Shown here: positions 19,268-26,892 of the stretch, piece by piece
Layout of the letters: each line of letters starts with the position of its first letter
Position numbering within the stretch: the stretch's first letter is position 1
Assembly (NCBI RefSeq): GCF_001039355.2
Contig: NW_019775509.1
Location: forward strand, 133,002 to 159,893
DNA: 26,892 nucleotides
From: Lingula anatina
Lineage: Eukaryota; Brachiopoda; Lingulata; Lingulida; Lingulidae
Direction: 5' to 3'
Position numbers and translations under genes: made by a program
The notes under the pieces: generated by a model
The model's input: the letters and a program-made list of their open reading frames with translations, nothing else
The model's database searches: none
What the model was told of the DNA's origin: nothing

Positions 19268-19440
19268 GTGGCTTTTTTCTCAGAATCAATTCTAAGGCAT
19301 GTTAACAGTCTCATTATTGAACAAATCAGATACGTCAAAGTGTTCTTTTGACAATTATTACATCTTAACAACATTGTTATTTGATAATATAAATATGTTG
19401 GTAAACCTGTTAGCATGTATTTTGTTATAAAGTGTTAAGG
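19255..19440 (+). repeat. Fragment of the ~333-bp repeat family, copy C
   Basis: Aligns with 14705-14885 of copy A, sharing GGCATGTTAACAGTCTCAT (19296 onward; copy A GACATGTTAACAGACTCAT), ACATCTTAACAA-A-TGTT, GGTA-ACCTGTTA-CATGTATT and the end TAATAAAG/TTATAAAG. It stops where copy A enters its next unit. Confidence 0.75.
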
Positions 19441-20470
19441 CCAAAAGTAGTAAAACGGACAAAGGCATAGAAACAATGCCACGTTCTTATAAAATTTTAT
19501 AAAAAACAAAACATTCTTCCCAAAAGGCCAACTAAAAGCAGAGGTTAAGTGCAGTGTCCAAAAGATGACGCTGTAACGCCATTTTTGGGAAAAAATACCG
19601 TTTTCGGTTTTGAGATTTTCTCTTTAACCAAGACAGCTATTCAAGTGATTCAAAGGGCACCATAAAGCTGGGAGACAGCACTACAATCGGATTCCAGGGA
19701 ATTGTCTTAAATTATTTACTTCTGATTTTCTCGTCTTTTACGTTAAATTACCCCATATTTCAATGGGTTATTCACTTCAAAAGACGATAACTTTCAAACA
19801 AACAATTTCCTCTTATTTCTCTGTTATCCGTCTGTAGTCCACATTCCCAACAACGATTAGTGCAATTTTCGTAACGATCGGTTATGATGGATATGTAGAT
19901 GTGTAGTAGGAAGCGCTAACAAAGGCGATTACGTTTAACCGTAATTGAGAGGTGTGAAGTTGCATTTCTATGGGCCTTCTTCGGCAATCGTGCAATTTTA
20001 CTTGGGAGCTTCCTTCTCTGTTATCGGCAAAGTGTTCAGATGAAATTGTTTGTATCTGAGAGAAAGTGTCTGTCACTCGTGTAAATACGACTTTTTGACA
20101 GGTAACGCTGCATAATTGTTTTCTTGGTAATTGTATATGAAAGATATAATGCAAGTAACAGATTTGCAAATTAGGCATATTTTATTTTTACACACATCAC
20201 ACTAATACTAATTACTTTTTACATGGTTAGTCTTGACTATTCTCGTGGTCTTTTTGTGAGTTCCATTTTTTGTCTACATTTTGAACTCTTTCTTCCCGCT
20301 TGATGAGTGATTTTGAAATTAATTTTCTCCAAGCATTGCAAAATGCGATATCCCGCTTACATGCATTTTTTAATCATTCAATCAACCCTCGCTTGAATTT
20401 CTCTTATTTAGCCATTCCCGTCACAATTTTTCGCGTGTTTCTCAAGGTCCTTATGAAACAACAACACACA
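19441..20470. other. Non-coding stretch, nothing firmly recognised
   Basis: A 98-codon minus-strand frame (20178-19882) shows no reliable motif. An ISSEHF word recalls the THAP-domain ICSEHF box, but the rest of the domain is missing. No repeat units were matched elsewhere in the window. Confidence 0.4.
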
Positions 20471-20475
20471 TCGCC

Positions 20476-20634
20476 GGTGTAACAGTAATCCAAGTCCCCC
20501 AGGGTTCCTGATAATGGTAGTCTGTAGGACTAACATTACTTGGGAATAGTAGTCCTACAGGGACTTAAGTTCCTTGCTCATAATTAGAGTAGGTAGGACT
20601 TGTATTGCTGTCGGACTTTTATTCCTGTTACACC
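20476..20634. repeat. Short inverted-repeat unit (possible 159-bp MITE) at the left end
   Basis: GGTGTAACAG (20476-20485) is matched by CTGTTACACC (20625-20634). Similarity extends inward to 22 bases with about four mismatches, including AGTCC. The same CAGTAAT--AAGTCC word then appears again just to the right (20639-20653), so the end is itself repeated. Confidence 0.55.
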
Positions 20635-20785
20635 TATGACAGTAATAAAAGTCCGGCCACTTGAAAGTCCTATCCTTAGCCAATAATACTGTTAAATGAT
20701 AAAACTATAAATGTATATGAAATCCTTCTGGCAAAAATATCAGGCCTTGCCTATATCAGGCAAAAAAATGAGCGGTTTGCAACTT

Positions 20786-20890
20786 CAGCTCGTCTGTGTA
20801 GTGGTTAACGTGCAAGACCACAACGTAAGAATTCATGAATCGCTCTGTTGCATCTATGGGTTCGAGACCTACCTTTGACATGACCTTCCC
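20786..20890 (+). mobile_element. tRNA-derived SINE fragment
   Basis: A box-A-like stretch GTGTAGTGGTTAACG (about 20796-20810) is followed about 50 bases later by a box B GGGTTCGAGACC (about 20859-20870), the internal RNA polymerase III promoter of tRNA genes. The A-B distance is longer than in an ordinary tRNA and no complete cloverleaf with an anticodon stem can be drawn, so this is better read as a SINE head than as a tRNA gene. Its tail was not delimited. Confidence 0.5.
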
Positions 20891-21133
20891 CCTATTCATT
20901 ACTTGTAGCAAAATGTTTAATGATGTTTTTAATGTCTAATATGTGTTCGAAATTCCGTGCTCATTACATTTACAACTTTTTTTGTTTTGTCTTTTAAGTG
21001 TCAAAGCACCAAAATAGCAAAAGGTTATTACAGAACATTATATACATATATTGCAATTTTCAATTTCTAAACTGTCTTGATTTGTCTTAAATCTCAGCCT
21101 ATTCTTTCCAAGAGCAAATTTCCGTCGAGTATT

Positions 21134-21135
<2 letters not shown>

Positions 21136-21178
<43 letters not shown>
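21136..21178 (-). repeat. T43 homopolymer (poly-A on the minus strand)
   Basis: Forty-three consecutive T. It could be the poly-A tail of a minus-strand retroposed sequence to its right, or a plain slippage tract. AAATTTC followed by a CGAG-containing word occurs on both sides (21117-21130 and 21179-21192). This may be an imperfect target duplication, or chance. Confidence 0.8.
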
Positions 21179-21184
<6 letters not shown>

Positions 21185-21949
21185 CAGCGAGTGTAAACCG
21201 AAAACTAAATCTAAGAACGGAGATCCCGCGTTTTGTGTAAAGTGATTTTTCCCTTAGGAATAAGGTTTTGAAAAAGAGAGAGAGTGAGGAAAATAAGAAT
21301 TTCGACTCAAAACACAAAAGGTACACCCCAGTAAAAAAGGACATGAAATAATATACACTGTACATATACCTCAAAGGATGAAAAGGGAAGCCTTTGGATG
21401 GTGCCTTATTTTGTTTAAAAAATATCGGGCAAACCAGGCTCATACATATTGTGCAATGAGGGAGGAGTACGCCAAAAATATGCGTTAACACGTCAAAATT
21501 TGCGTTTACTAGATGAAAAATACGCATAAAATAAATAAATTGTTTTTGTTTCTTCATTAATATGCATATAAACTGCCTATCGGAAAACATTGTAAAACAT
21601 AAAGATAAAATGTCATATAAATAGAATAAAGCAAACGTTTATTATATCTTTAAAACTCTAGTATGTCTCTATATCTATTTATTCATGTCATTTATTGGTG
21701 TAAACTATATAGGACATGCGTTGCAGAATGTGTACTAAAATGTTAGGAACGCACGTCCCATTAGGACGTGCATTACTACACGTTAGACTTGCATTACTTA
21801 GGAGCCTTCGTCCTACGGACATTGAATCCTAGTAACGTATGTCCTAGGACTTCCATTCCTAGCAATGCATGCCCTAGGACTTGCATTCCAAGGACTTAGT
21901 GTCCGGGCGGACTTGCGTTACTAGGACGTGCACTCCTGCCACACCGGCT

Positions 21950-22163
21950 TAGAAAAGTTTATTGGTTACTAACTACACTACGACTTACATCTAAAACTAC
22001 AGCCAATAACAATTCTTTAATAAGCTTAAATAATTAGGCCCACCGTGAAAAAAATATATATAAAGCCCTCCAATAGATGTAGTGAAGCTGATACATAAAC
22101 ATACATATAATATATATATAAAGCAAAGCATTAATGTGTACACATATGCGGAAGACTAATTAA
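21950..22163. other. Short AT-rich non-coding stretch
   Basis: No gene seen; a few TATATA words near 22050 and 22112. Confidence 0.4.
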
Positions 22164-22378
22164 GACCCCATTCCCATAGATATTTAGATCGATCTATCCC
22201 CCTGGGGAGTCCCACTAGATTGGTGTTAGCTTAACCGGCTTAAATGTCTGTCCCGCCTACTAAAAGCTGTAAGGGGTAATTAACTGCCGTGCGCGCTCGG
22301 CTGACAGCAATTTAGCGTGAACCCCCAGGGAGTTAGGTAGATCCGGATGGATCGATCTAAATCTCTGGGAATGCAGTC
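22164..22378. mobile_element. 215-bp MITE, PIF/Harbinger-like
   Basis: The left end GACCCCATTCCCATAGATAT and the complement of the right end GACTGCATTCCCAGAGATTT form inverted repeats. They continue inward with TTAGATCGATC-ATC and a CCCTGGGG word, about 35 bases with a few mismatches and indels. Both ends are flanked by TAA (22161-22163 and 22379-22381), the three-base TWA duplication that PIF/Harbinger transposases make. There is no coding capacity, so it would need a transposase supplied elsewhere. Confidence 0.75.
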
Positions 22379-22450
22379 TAAGTAAACAAGCAACAGGGTG
22401 GGTAGGTGGGGATCAGTGATACAATACGCGAGGGAGGCTATGCGTGTGCT

Positions 22451-22515
22451 GCTGCACAACTCAAGCTAGCTTTGAATTAAGCGGTGGAAGTGGCTCGCTT
22501 AAGGCCTTGTGCAGC
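22451..22515. repeat. Two-step imperfect hairpin
   Basis: GCTGCACAA (22451-22459) pairs with TTGTGCAGC (22507-22515), and within the loop TTAAGCG (22477-22483) pairs with CGCTTAA (22496-22502). It may be a small fold-back remnant in a GC-richer patch. Confidence 0.6.
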
Positions 22516-22869
22516 GTAAGGCTACAGGGGGGACATGGCGGCGCTTGTGCCACGTTTAAATCAGATTAACTTGGTTAATCCGCACATATATTCACATCTC
22601 GGAGAAGAAAACTTATTTTTGTCAACACGAGTTTTATTCAATAGATTCTATGTTGCGTTTTACAGCTGGCGAAACACGTTTTTGAAACGGCGTCGAACAT
22701 TTCCGGTTTCGTAACGTGCAGCAGATACGCTCGCCGATATATATATCGCCAAAATGAAGACCTAAAAGTATTGTTACCGGTGTCTTTTTTTCTTCTTTTC
22801 GTTATTGATTTTTCTTACAAACGAACTTTTCTTTTCCCTATAGCGTATTCGACTTCTTCACTGCTCAGA

Positions 22870-23015
22870 TGACGTAAGACTTATGACCTGTTACCACACA
22901 CACATAATCGGCTTAGAACTCATTAACATTGCTCTGCCCCCTCATGGCAACAGCCCATAGCAACAGAGGCGTGGTTTAGTCGGCAGTCTGACTGGGGCGC
23001 GTGCCGGTTTAAAAA
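22870..23015 (+). promoter_or_regulatory. Possible promoter: CRE, paired RFX half-sites, GC/CACC box and TATA-like run
   Basis: Plus-strand order: TGACGTAA (22870-22877, CRE-like); two direct RFX half-sites GGCAAC (22946-22951) and AGCAAC (22959-22964); GGGGCGCGTGCC (about 22994-23005); and GTTTAAAAAC (about 23006-23015). The patch is GC-richer than its surroundings. It lies about 2 kb before the exons of the cysteine-rich protein gene on the same strand and could be its promoter, but no first exon was identified. Confidence 0.3.
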
Positions 23016-23149
23016 CTCATCAAAAACACATTTTGCAGTGCAAACCCCCAAAACATTATAACATCGAATGTTAGATAATTTTGATTAATATAAACACACA
23101 AAAACTCAAAAAGGTGATTTAAAGGCAATTTAACCCTCCTACAGGCCTT

Positions 23150-24400
23150 AAAAATGGAAATAAACACATCATTGCAGTTCGTCGGATTCAATCATTCACT
23201 ATATTCAGAATTTCAGAATGGAGCAAATAGGACATATAAAATTGTTCTGTTGATGTTTTTCCTATGTCAACATTTTTCTCAGTTGATTATATGAAAATGA
23301 CAGTAAATTGATTATTTTTGTTTTATGTAAAAAGTTGTTGAAAATGAAAATAAACTCATTTCAATACAGTTATCTCGTTTACATTTGGGCATTTTCAAGG
23401 TTTGACTCTGAACTTCCATGGCTTTGAAAACTTTTACTAGTCACATGTTCTGAACATCTTTGATACTTTTATCTAATTAATAAAAATTGATGGTCATTAT
23501 GCTGTTAAGCATTATGTAATATTGCATCAAAAATGAAGAAACCCCTATTTTGGGCACTGCCTTTATACTGACCATTAAAAGATAACCCAAGTCACTTTTT
23601 TTCTCAAACTTATGGAAGGAAAGAAACATGGGACTTACATACACCTTCAGTTGGAAAATCTGGCTTATTGGTTAACTTGGAAATGAAATTTTTTGTTAGA
23701 ATAAAAATTTCCAAATATCGACATTTTCAAGGTGTGACTTTGAACTTCCATGGGCTATGAAGACCTTTGCTAGTCAGATTTTCTGAATGTCCTCGATACT
23801 TCTATTTTATTATTAAAAATTGATGGTCATTATGCTGTTAAGCATCATATAATAATGCATCAAAATTAAACAAAACCCTATTGTGGGCACTGCCTCCATA
23901 GTGACCATTAAAAAAAACCTAGTCACTTACTCCTCTTAAACTTACAGGAAAGTAACGCAAGACTAAAAAAGCAATATGTTTGGCTTCTTTTTCTGATGTA
24001 CATATTGTGAATTGTTTATCTTTCACACATTGGCATGTTTAACGTGGGACTTGGAACTCCCACGGGCTTGAAGACCTGTGGTAATCAAATTTTCTAAATG
24101 TCCATGTTGATATTAGAATCAATTAAAAACCGGTGGTAATTATACAGTTAATCATTATGTAATATTGCAGCTCTATTGGATTATCATTTTTTCATTGATT
24201 AATGTAATTTTTTTGTGAAATTTACTTCTGTCTCATTCTGGCATTTTCTAAGTGTGAACTTTAACTCTCATGGTACTGAAGCCTTATGCTTTTACTTTCA
24301 CCGGTTTTACCTGTTGTGCATAACTAAAATTTGATGTTGACTTTGCATTTTAACATAATGTATTATTGCATCAGAATTGACAGTATCCTATTTTGTGCAT
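23150..24400 (+). repeat. Array of the ~333-bp repeat family, copy B
   Basis: Begins with a stretch matching copy A from about 14888 (TCAATCATT-ACTAT-TTCAGAAT). The key word GGTCATTATGCTGTTAAGCA occurs at 23492-23511 and 23825-23844, a 333-base period equal to that of copy A. Two more diverged, shortened units follow (about 24030-24240 and 24240-24400), recognisable by GGCATTTTCTAAGTGTGA and ATAATGTATTATTGCATCA. The array lies in what is probably intron 5' of the cysteine-rich protein exons. Confidence 0.85.
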
Positions 24401-25083
24401 TATTATTTTCTGCTTTTTGTCTGTACATTTGACAGCTTTGCTGCCTTGTTTCTTCGTGTATTTACATTATGGTTCAGTATATACTTGCTCTGTGAGCAAC
24501 TTTATTCTTCTATCAGGTGTATTAGTATTGCACTCAAGCTTTTGCAACCACTGATACATTTGAATGGATACTTTCTGGGGTTCATGTAAAAATGCCTCGT
24601 CCAACTGCGCTAATTATAGTCTATAACATTTAACAATGTTACCAAAACAAACGAAGATCGATCCGACTTGATCTACTCGCACCTGCATTCTAGGTGTGAT
24701 TTGTAAACAGTATTTAGAGTAAGGTAAATTGACCGTTTTATTCTGTGAATGTAACTTAGAGAAGGGCCGTTATATGTGTGAATATAAAAATAGCCACTGC
24801 TGCATACATTACACAAATTGATTGGGTATTCCCCATGGTTAATCTGTGCACATGTTTGATGTTTTATTTTAAAAAATAAGAGACACCCGTGGCCAATTCC
24901 ACCAACGTTTTTCAAAATAGTAAAGAACACTTTATATAGGTATTCTTTATCTTATTCCATTTGCAGTAAAGGTGACAAAATGATTTTTCTAATAGTGCAT
25001 GGCTTTGGGTTTAAAAATTACTCAAAATGTTAAAAAATATAATATAAACATTGCTATCACATTAATTGTTTTTCAATTTCCAG
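24401..25083. other. Non-coding stretch, probably intron
   Basis: Short open frames on both strands (24377-24589 and 24930-24673) have no recognised domains. A possible acceptor (CATTTGCAG near 24966) is not followed by a convincing exon. The segment leads into the acceptor TTTCCAG at 25083. Confidence 0.4.
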
Positions 25084-25597
25084 ACTTACATGTGCAAATG
25101 GTGCGGTACAAGATACTGTCGTGAGTGCCTAAAAGGTGAATTCAGCGGAGAGATGAAAGAAGCAACGAAGTGTAGACAATGTTTTCAAGTATGTTAATCT
25201 TTTCCCCCTAATATGATCACGGGAAAAGAAAGATTTAAAAAGCCATAACTTACATAATGCATAAATGAGAATTTTCCTTGGATTTATTTCCAACCGAACT
25301 GCTGTTAAATATTCCCTGGGTGTTATGTGAACTGGACCCAAAGTGTGACATTTTCATTAGTCAGTTATAAGCTTTGCTTCTCTTTCAGATCACTTAATCA
25401 ATTTCACAACCTTTAAAAACAGGAACATTCTTTTTCAGTCTAAATGCCAAGGCCAAAGGGTAGAATACATGCCAGGTCACGCCTGGCCCCTTGCCGATAA
25501 GAACGGCGATAATTCGACAAGGAAACGCAGTGCAAGCACAGCTAAAAACCCCAAAAGTGCAAAAAATGGCAGAAAAGGTGCCAAAAAGAGAAAATGA
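25084..25597 (+). CDS. Small cysteine-rich (zinc-binding type) protein with a lysine-rich tail, last two exons
   Basis: Exon 25084-25188 follows acceptor TTTCCAG and ends at CAA|GTATGT. Exon 25439-25597 follows TTTTTCAG and ends in TGA (25595-25597). Both junctions are phase 0. The first exon gives 35 residues beginning TYMCKWCGTRYCRECLKGEF, with a later C-R-Q-C. The second gives S-K-C-Q-G-Q-R-V-E-Y and a 30-residue tail rich in Lys, Ser, Asn and Arg, ending G-A-K-K-R-K. The spacing C-x2-C-x4-C-x2-C ... C-x2-C-x3-C has enough cysteines for one or two zinc sites of a zinc-ribbon or treble-clef kind. The basic end could act as a nuclear or nucleic-acid-binding signal. Binding and location are inferences. 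The N-terminal exons were not found, and I cannot name the family. The exon pair has proper splice sites and no stops, so it is likely functional. Confidence 0.8.
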
Positions 25598-25870
25598 AAT
25601 CTAGCCAAAATTCTCATTCATATGTACTTCATTAACAATTGTAGTTTCTCAAAATTTTGTCTGAAAATAGACATGAAAAACTATGACCAGCTACAACTCT
25701 GTTTTCCCGCATTTAGCTCATTGGAAGATACATATGCGTAAATGGAAAATCCACATATTCAAAGTATGCTTTCACTTAAGTCTCAAACGGTTAAATTTGT
25801 GAAACAACATTTGGTATATATTTATTATTGTTATTTATTAAACTTTTTAATTCAAGGTAAAACAAGGGTA

Positions 25871-25914
25871 AATAAAAATTTTATCTCCCCAATGGCCCTT
25901 ATGTGATTAATAAA
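25871..25914 (+). terminator. Candidate polyadenylation signals of the cysteine-rich protein gene
   Basis: AATAAA at 25871-25876 and again at 25909-25914, about 275-315 bases after the stop codon. Confidence 0.45.
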
Positions 25915-25959
25915 ACTACACAAATAAACATCTGTTAAAAATGTAAATAAATATACATA

Positions 25960-26289
25960 CTGTACATACATACATATCTGCATGTCTACGATACACGATT
26001 AGTTGGTGATCATCTTTGAAAGTCTGTCAAAATATTCATAAGTGTTGGATTACAATGGGGGTGCTTTCATGTGAAAGGGGATGGATTCGTCTTATAATAA
26101 CAAACAATTTTATGTTTTCAAACATTGCTGTTTATTTTAAACTTTTTTAATTCTACGCCTAAAATGACACGAAAACAGCGCAAAACACTGGGACACAAAC
26201 ATACCAGTCTGTTTTGCAGCTGTATATTATGGAAAAGAAAGCTCTCCTAAAAGGACTGCATGTTTTGGTCATCCCAGGAATCATTTACG

Positions 26290-26326
<37 letters not shown>

Positions 26327-26550
26327 TTACCTTCGTCTCAAATTTTGATGGGTGACGAAAACGGGTTGTTGTGCATTACCATCGTTTCCATTTTCATCTT
26401 CGGTACAAAGTATGATCTCTCATACACGTGAACTATACAAATCGTTTAATTTCGGGATTTAAATACCTGAAATACACTCTGCTTTTCATAAAACAACAAT
26501 GTTTAAGGAAATCCTGTCATCTGAGCGTGCAATCACAGATGTTATGACCC
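25960..26550 (+). repeat. Dispersed ~570-bp repeat, copy 2
   Basis: Same family and orientation as 18226-18795. It starts at a CATACATA run and ends near ACAGATGTTA. It carries the (CA)n expansion where copy 1 has only ACACACAC. Confidence 0.85.
26296..26324. repeat. (CA)n microsatellite
   Basis: About 14 CA/AC dinucleotides inside copy 2 of the dispersed repeat. Confidence 0.95.
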
Positions 26551-26659
26551 AATTCTGTTTCGTTTCCTTCAGACACGCGAGACACCGAAAACACAGCTAG
26601 CGTGTAATTTCATTTCTCCATTCAGATTCGGCCCAGGGACTTAGCGTAAATAGTGGAGA

Positions 26660-26683
26660 TTACGTAATGTTCCGGTCACGTGA
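26660..26683. promoter_or_regulatory. Two adjacent palindromic factor sites (PAR-bZIP-like and E-box)
   Basis: TTACGTAA (26660-26667) and TCACGTGA (26676-26683) lie 8 bases apart. The first fits bZIP factors of the PAR/C/EBP group; the second is the extended CACGTG E-box used by MITF/TFE, USF or Myc-type factors. No gene is visible in the remaining 200 bases of the window. Confidence 0.25.
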
Positions 26684-26864
26684 ATATTAAATGAGAAAAA
26701 ATAAATGAGCTAAGTGAAGTTAAGTGTTTTCTTCCCTAATCTTTGTATCTGCTCAATGTTACATTTTTTATTTATTAATATAAAGCAAAATACGATGCAT
26801 ATTCTAAGCGGAAAGCGTGCTCACATGATGATCGGTGCCATGTTGAATTATTGATGTCTATGTC

Positions 26865-26892
26865 ATATATATATATATATATATATATATAT
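26865..26892. repeat. (AT)n microsatellite running off the window end
   Basis: At least 14 AT dinucleotides; its true length is cut by the window edge. Confidence 0.95.

Larger units (their letters stand above)
20473..21948. mobile_element. Possible ~1.5-kb inverted-repeat DNA element with repetitive ends
   Basis: The left end GCCGGTGTAACAGTAATCC (from 20473) and the complement of the right end GCCGGTGTGGCAGGAGTGC (from 21948 leftward) match at 19 of 25 positions, including the first eight. Just inside both ends are degenerate repeats built on GTCCTA/TAGGAC and GCATTACTA (20475-20680 and 21745-21945). That is the layout of fold-back or MITE-like elements. Inside lie a tRNA-like SINE fragment, a T43 tract and a 137-codon minus-strand frame (21590-21177) without recognised domains. 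No clear target duplication was found, so the two ends could instead belong to two separate short elements. Confidence 0.5.

Noticed and set aside
19882-20178. 98-codon minus-strand frame with a THAP-like ISSEHF word
   Set aside because: The rest of the THAP zinc pattern (C-x2-4-C ... C-x2-H, AVPTIF) is absent.
20786-20890. Functional tRNA gene
   Set aside because: The A and B boxes are present, but the distance is too long and no complete cloverleaf or anticodon stem can be drawn; called a SINE fragment instead.
22535-22714. 59-codon plus-strand frame starting ATGGCGGCG in a good initiation context
   Set aside because: No donor or conserved motif, and it ends without connecting to the downstream exons. 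It could be real, but evidence is insufficient.
14700-24400. CRISPR-like or bacterial repeat array
   Set aside because: The units are long, diverged and contiguous without spacers, and the window is clearly eukaryotic.

Overview
The window looks like nuclear DNA of an animal, most likely a marine invertebrate and plausibly a lophotrochozoan such as a mollusc, brachiopod or annelid. The evidence is AT-rich intergenic DNA, spliceosomal GT/AG signals, long microsatellites, a decayed Tc1-type transposon, small DNA transposon remnants, and a peptide GPCR of the FMRFamide-receptor type. The organism call is an inference. Most of the window is non-coding.

Left third (1-9,600): two short minus-strand first exons are supported. 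At 310-366 a 19-codon exon starts with ATG, ends in a perfect CAG|GTAAGT donor and has a GC box and CCAAT box upstream. At 4,304-4,334 a 10-codon exon reads MTSWGYGKNN and ends in a GTGAGT donor. This is the signature first exon of an alpha-carbonic anhydrase. No further exons of either gene could be found. The rest is non-coding, with AT, GA and TTA microsatellites and two possible promoters.

Middle (9,600-14,200): the only complete gene is a 413-residue rhodopsin-class GPCR (9,647-10,888, +), coded in one exon directly behind a splice acceptor. A minus-strand terminal exon of an unrecognised gene lies at 14,049-14,187.

Right half (14,200-26,892): this part is repeat-rich. It contains a 1,584-bp Tc1-like element with near-perfect inverted ends and a TA duplication, whose transposase is broken. 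Two arrays and one fragment belong to a family with a ~333-bp period (14,700-15,720; 19,255-19,440; 23,150-24,400). A ~570-bp sequence is present twice (18,226-18,795; 25,960-26,550), and a ~140-160-bp tandem repeat lies at 18,830-19,267. Also present are a 1.5-kb inverted-ended element, a 215-bp Harbinger-like MITE and a tRNA-derived SINE fragment. The last two exons of a small cysteine-rich, lysine-tailed protein lie at 25,084-25,597 (+).

The genes do not form a functional cluster. No clearly new multi-gene system was found. The least explained items are the interspersed ~333-bp repeat family, the two zones of degenerate GCATTC/GTCC short repeats at transposon-like ends, a perfect 24-bp palindrome, and the cysteine-rich small protein.
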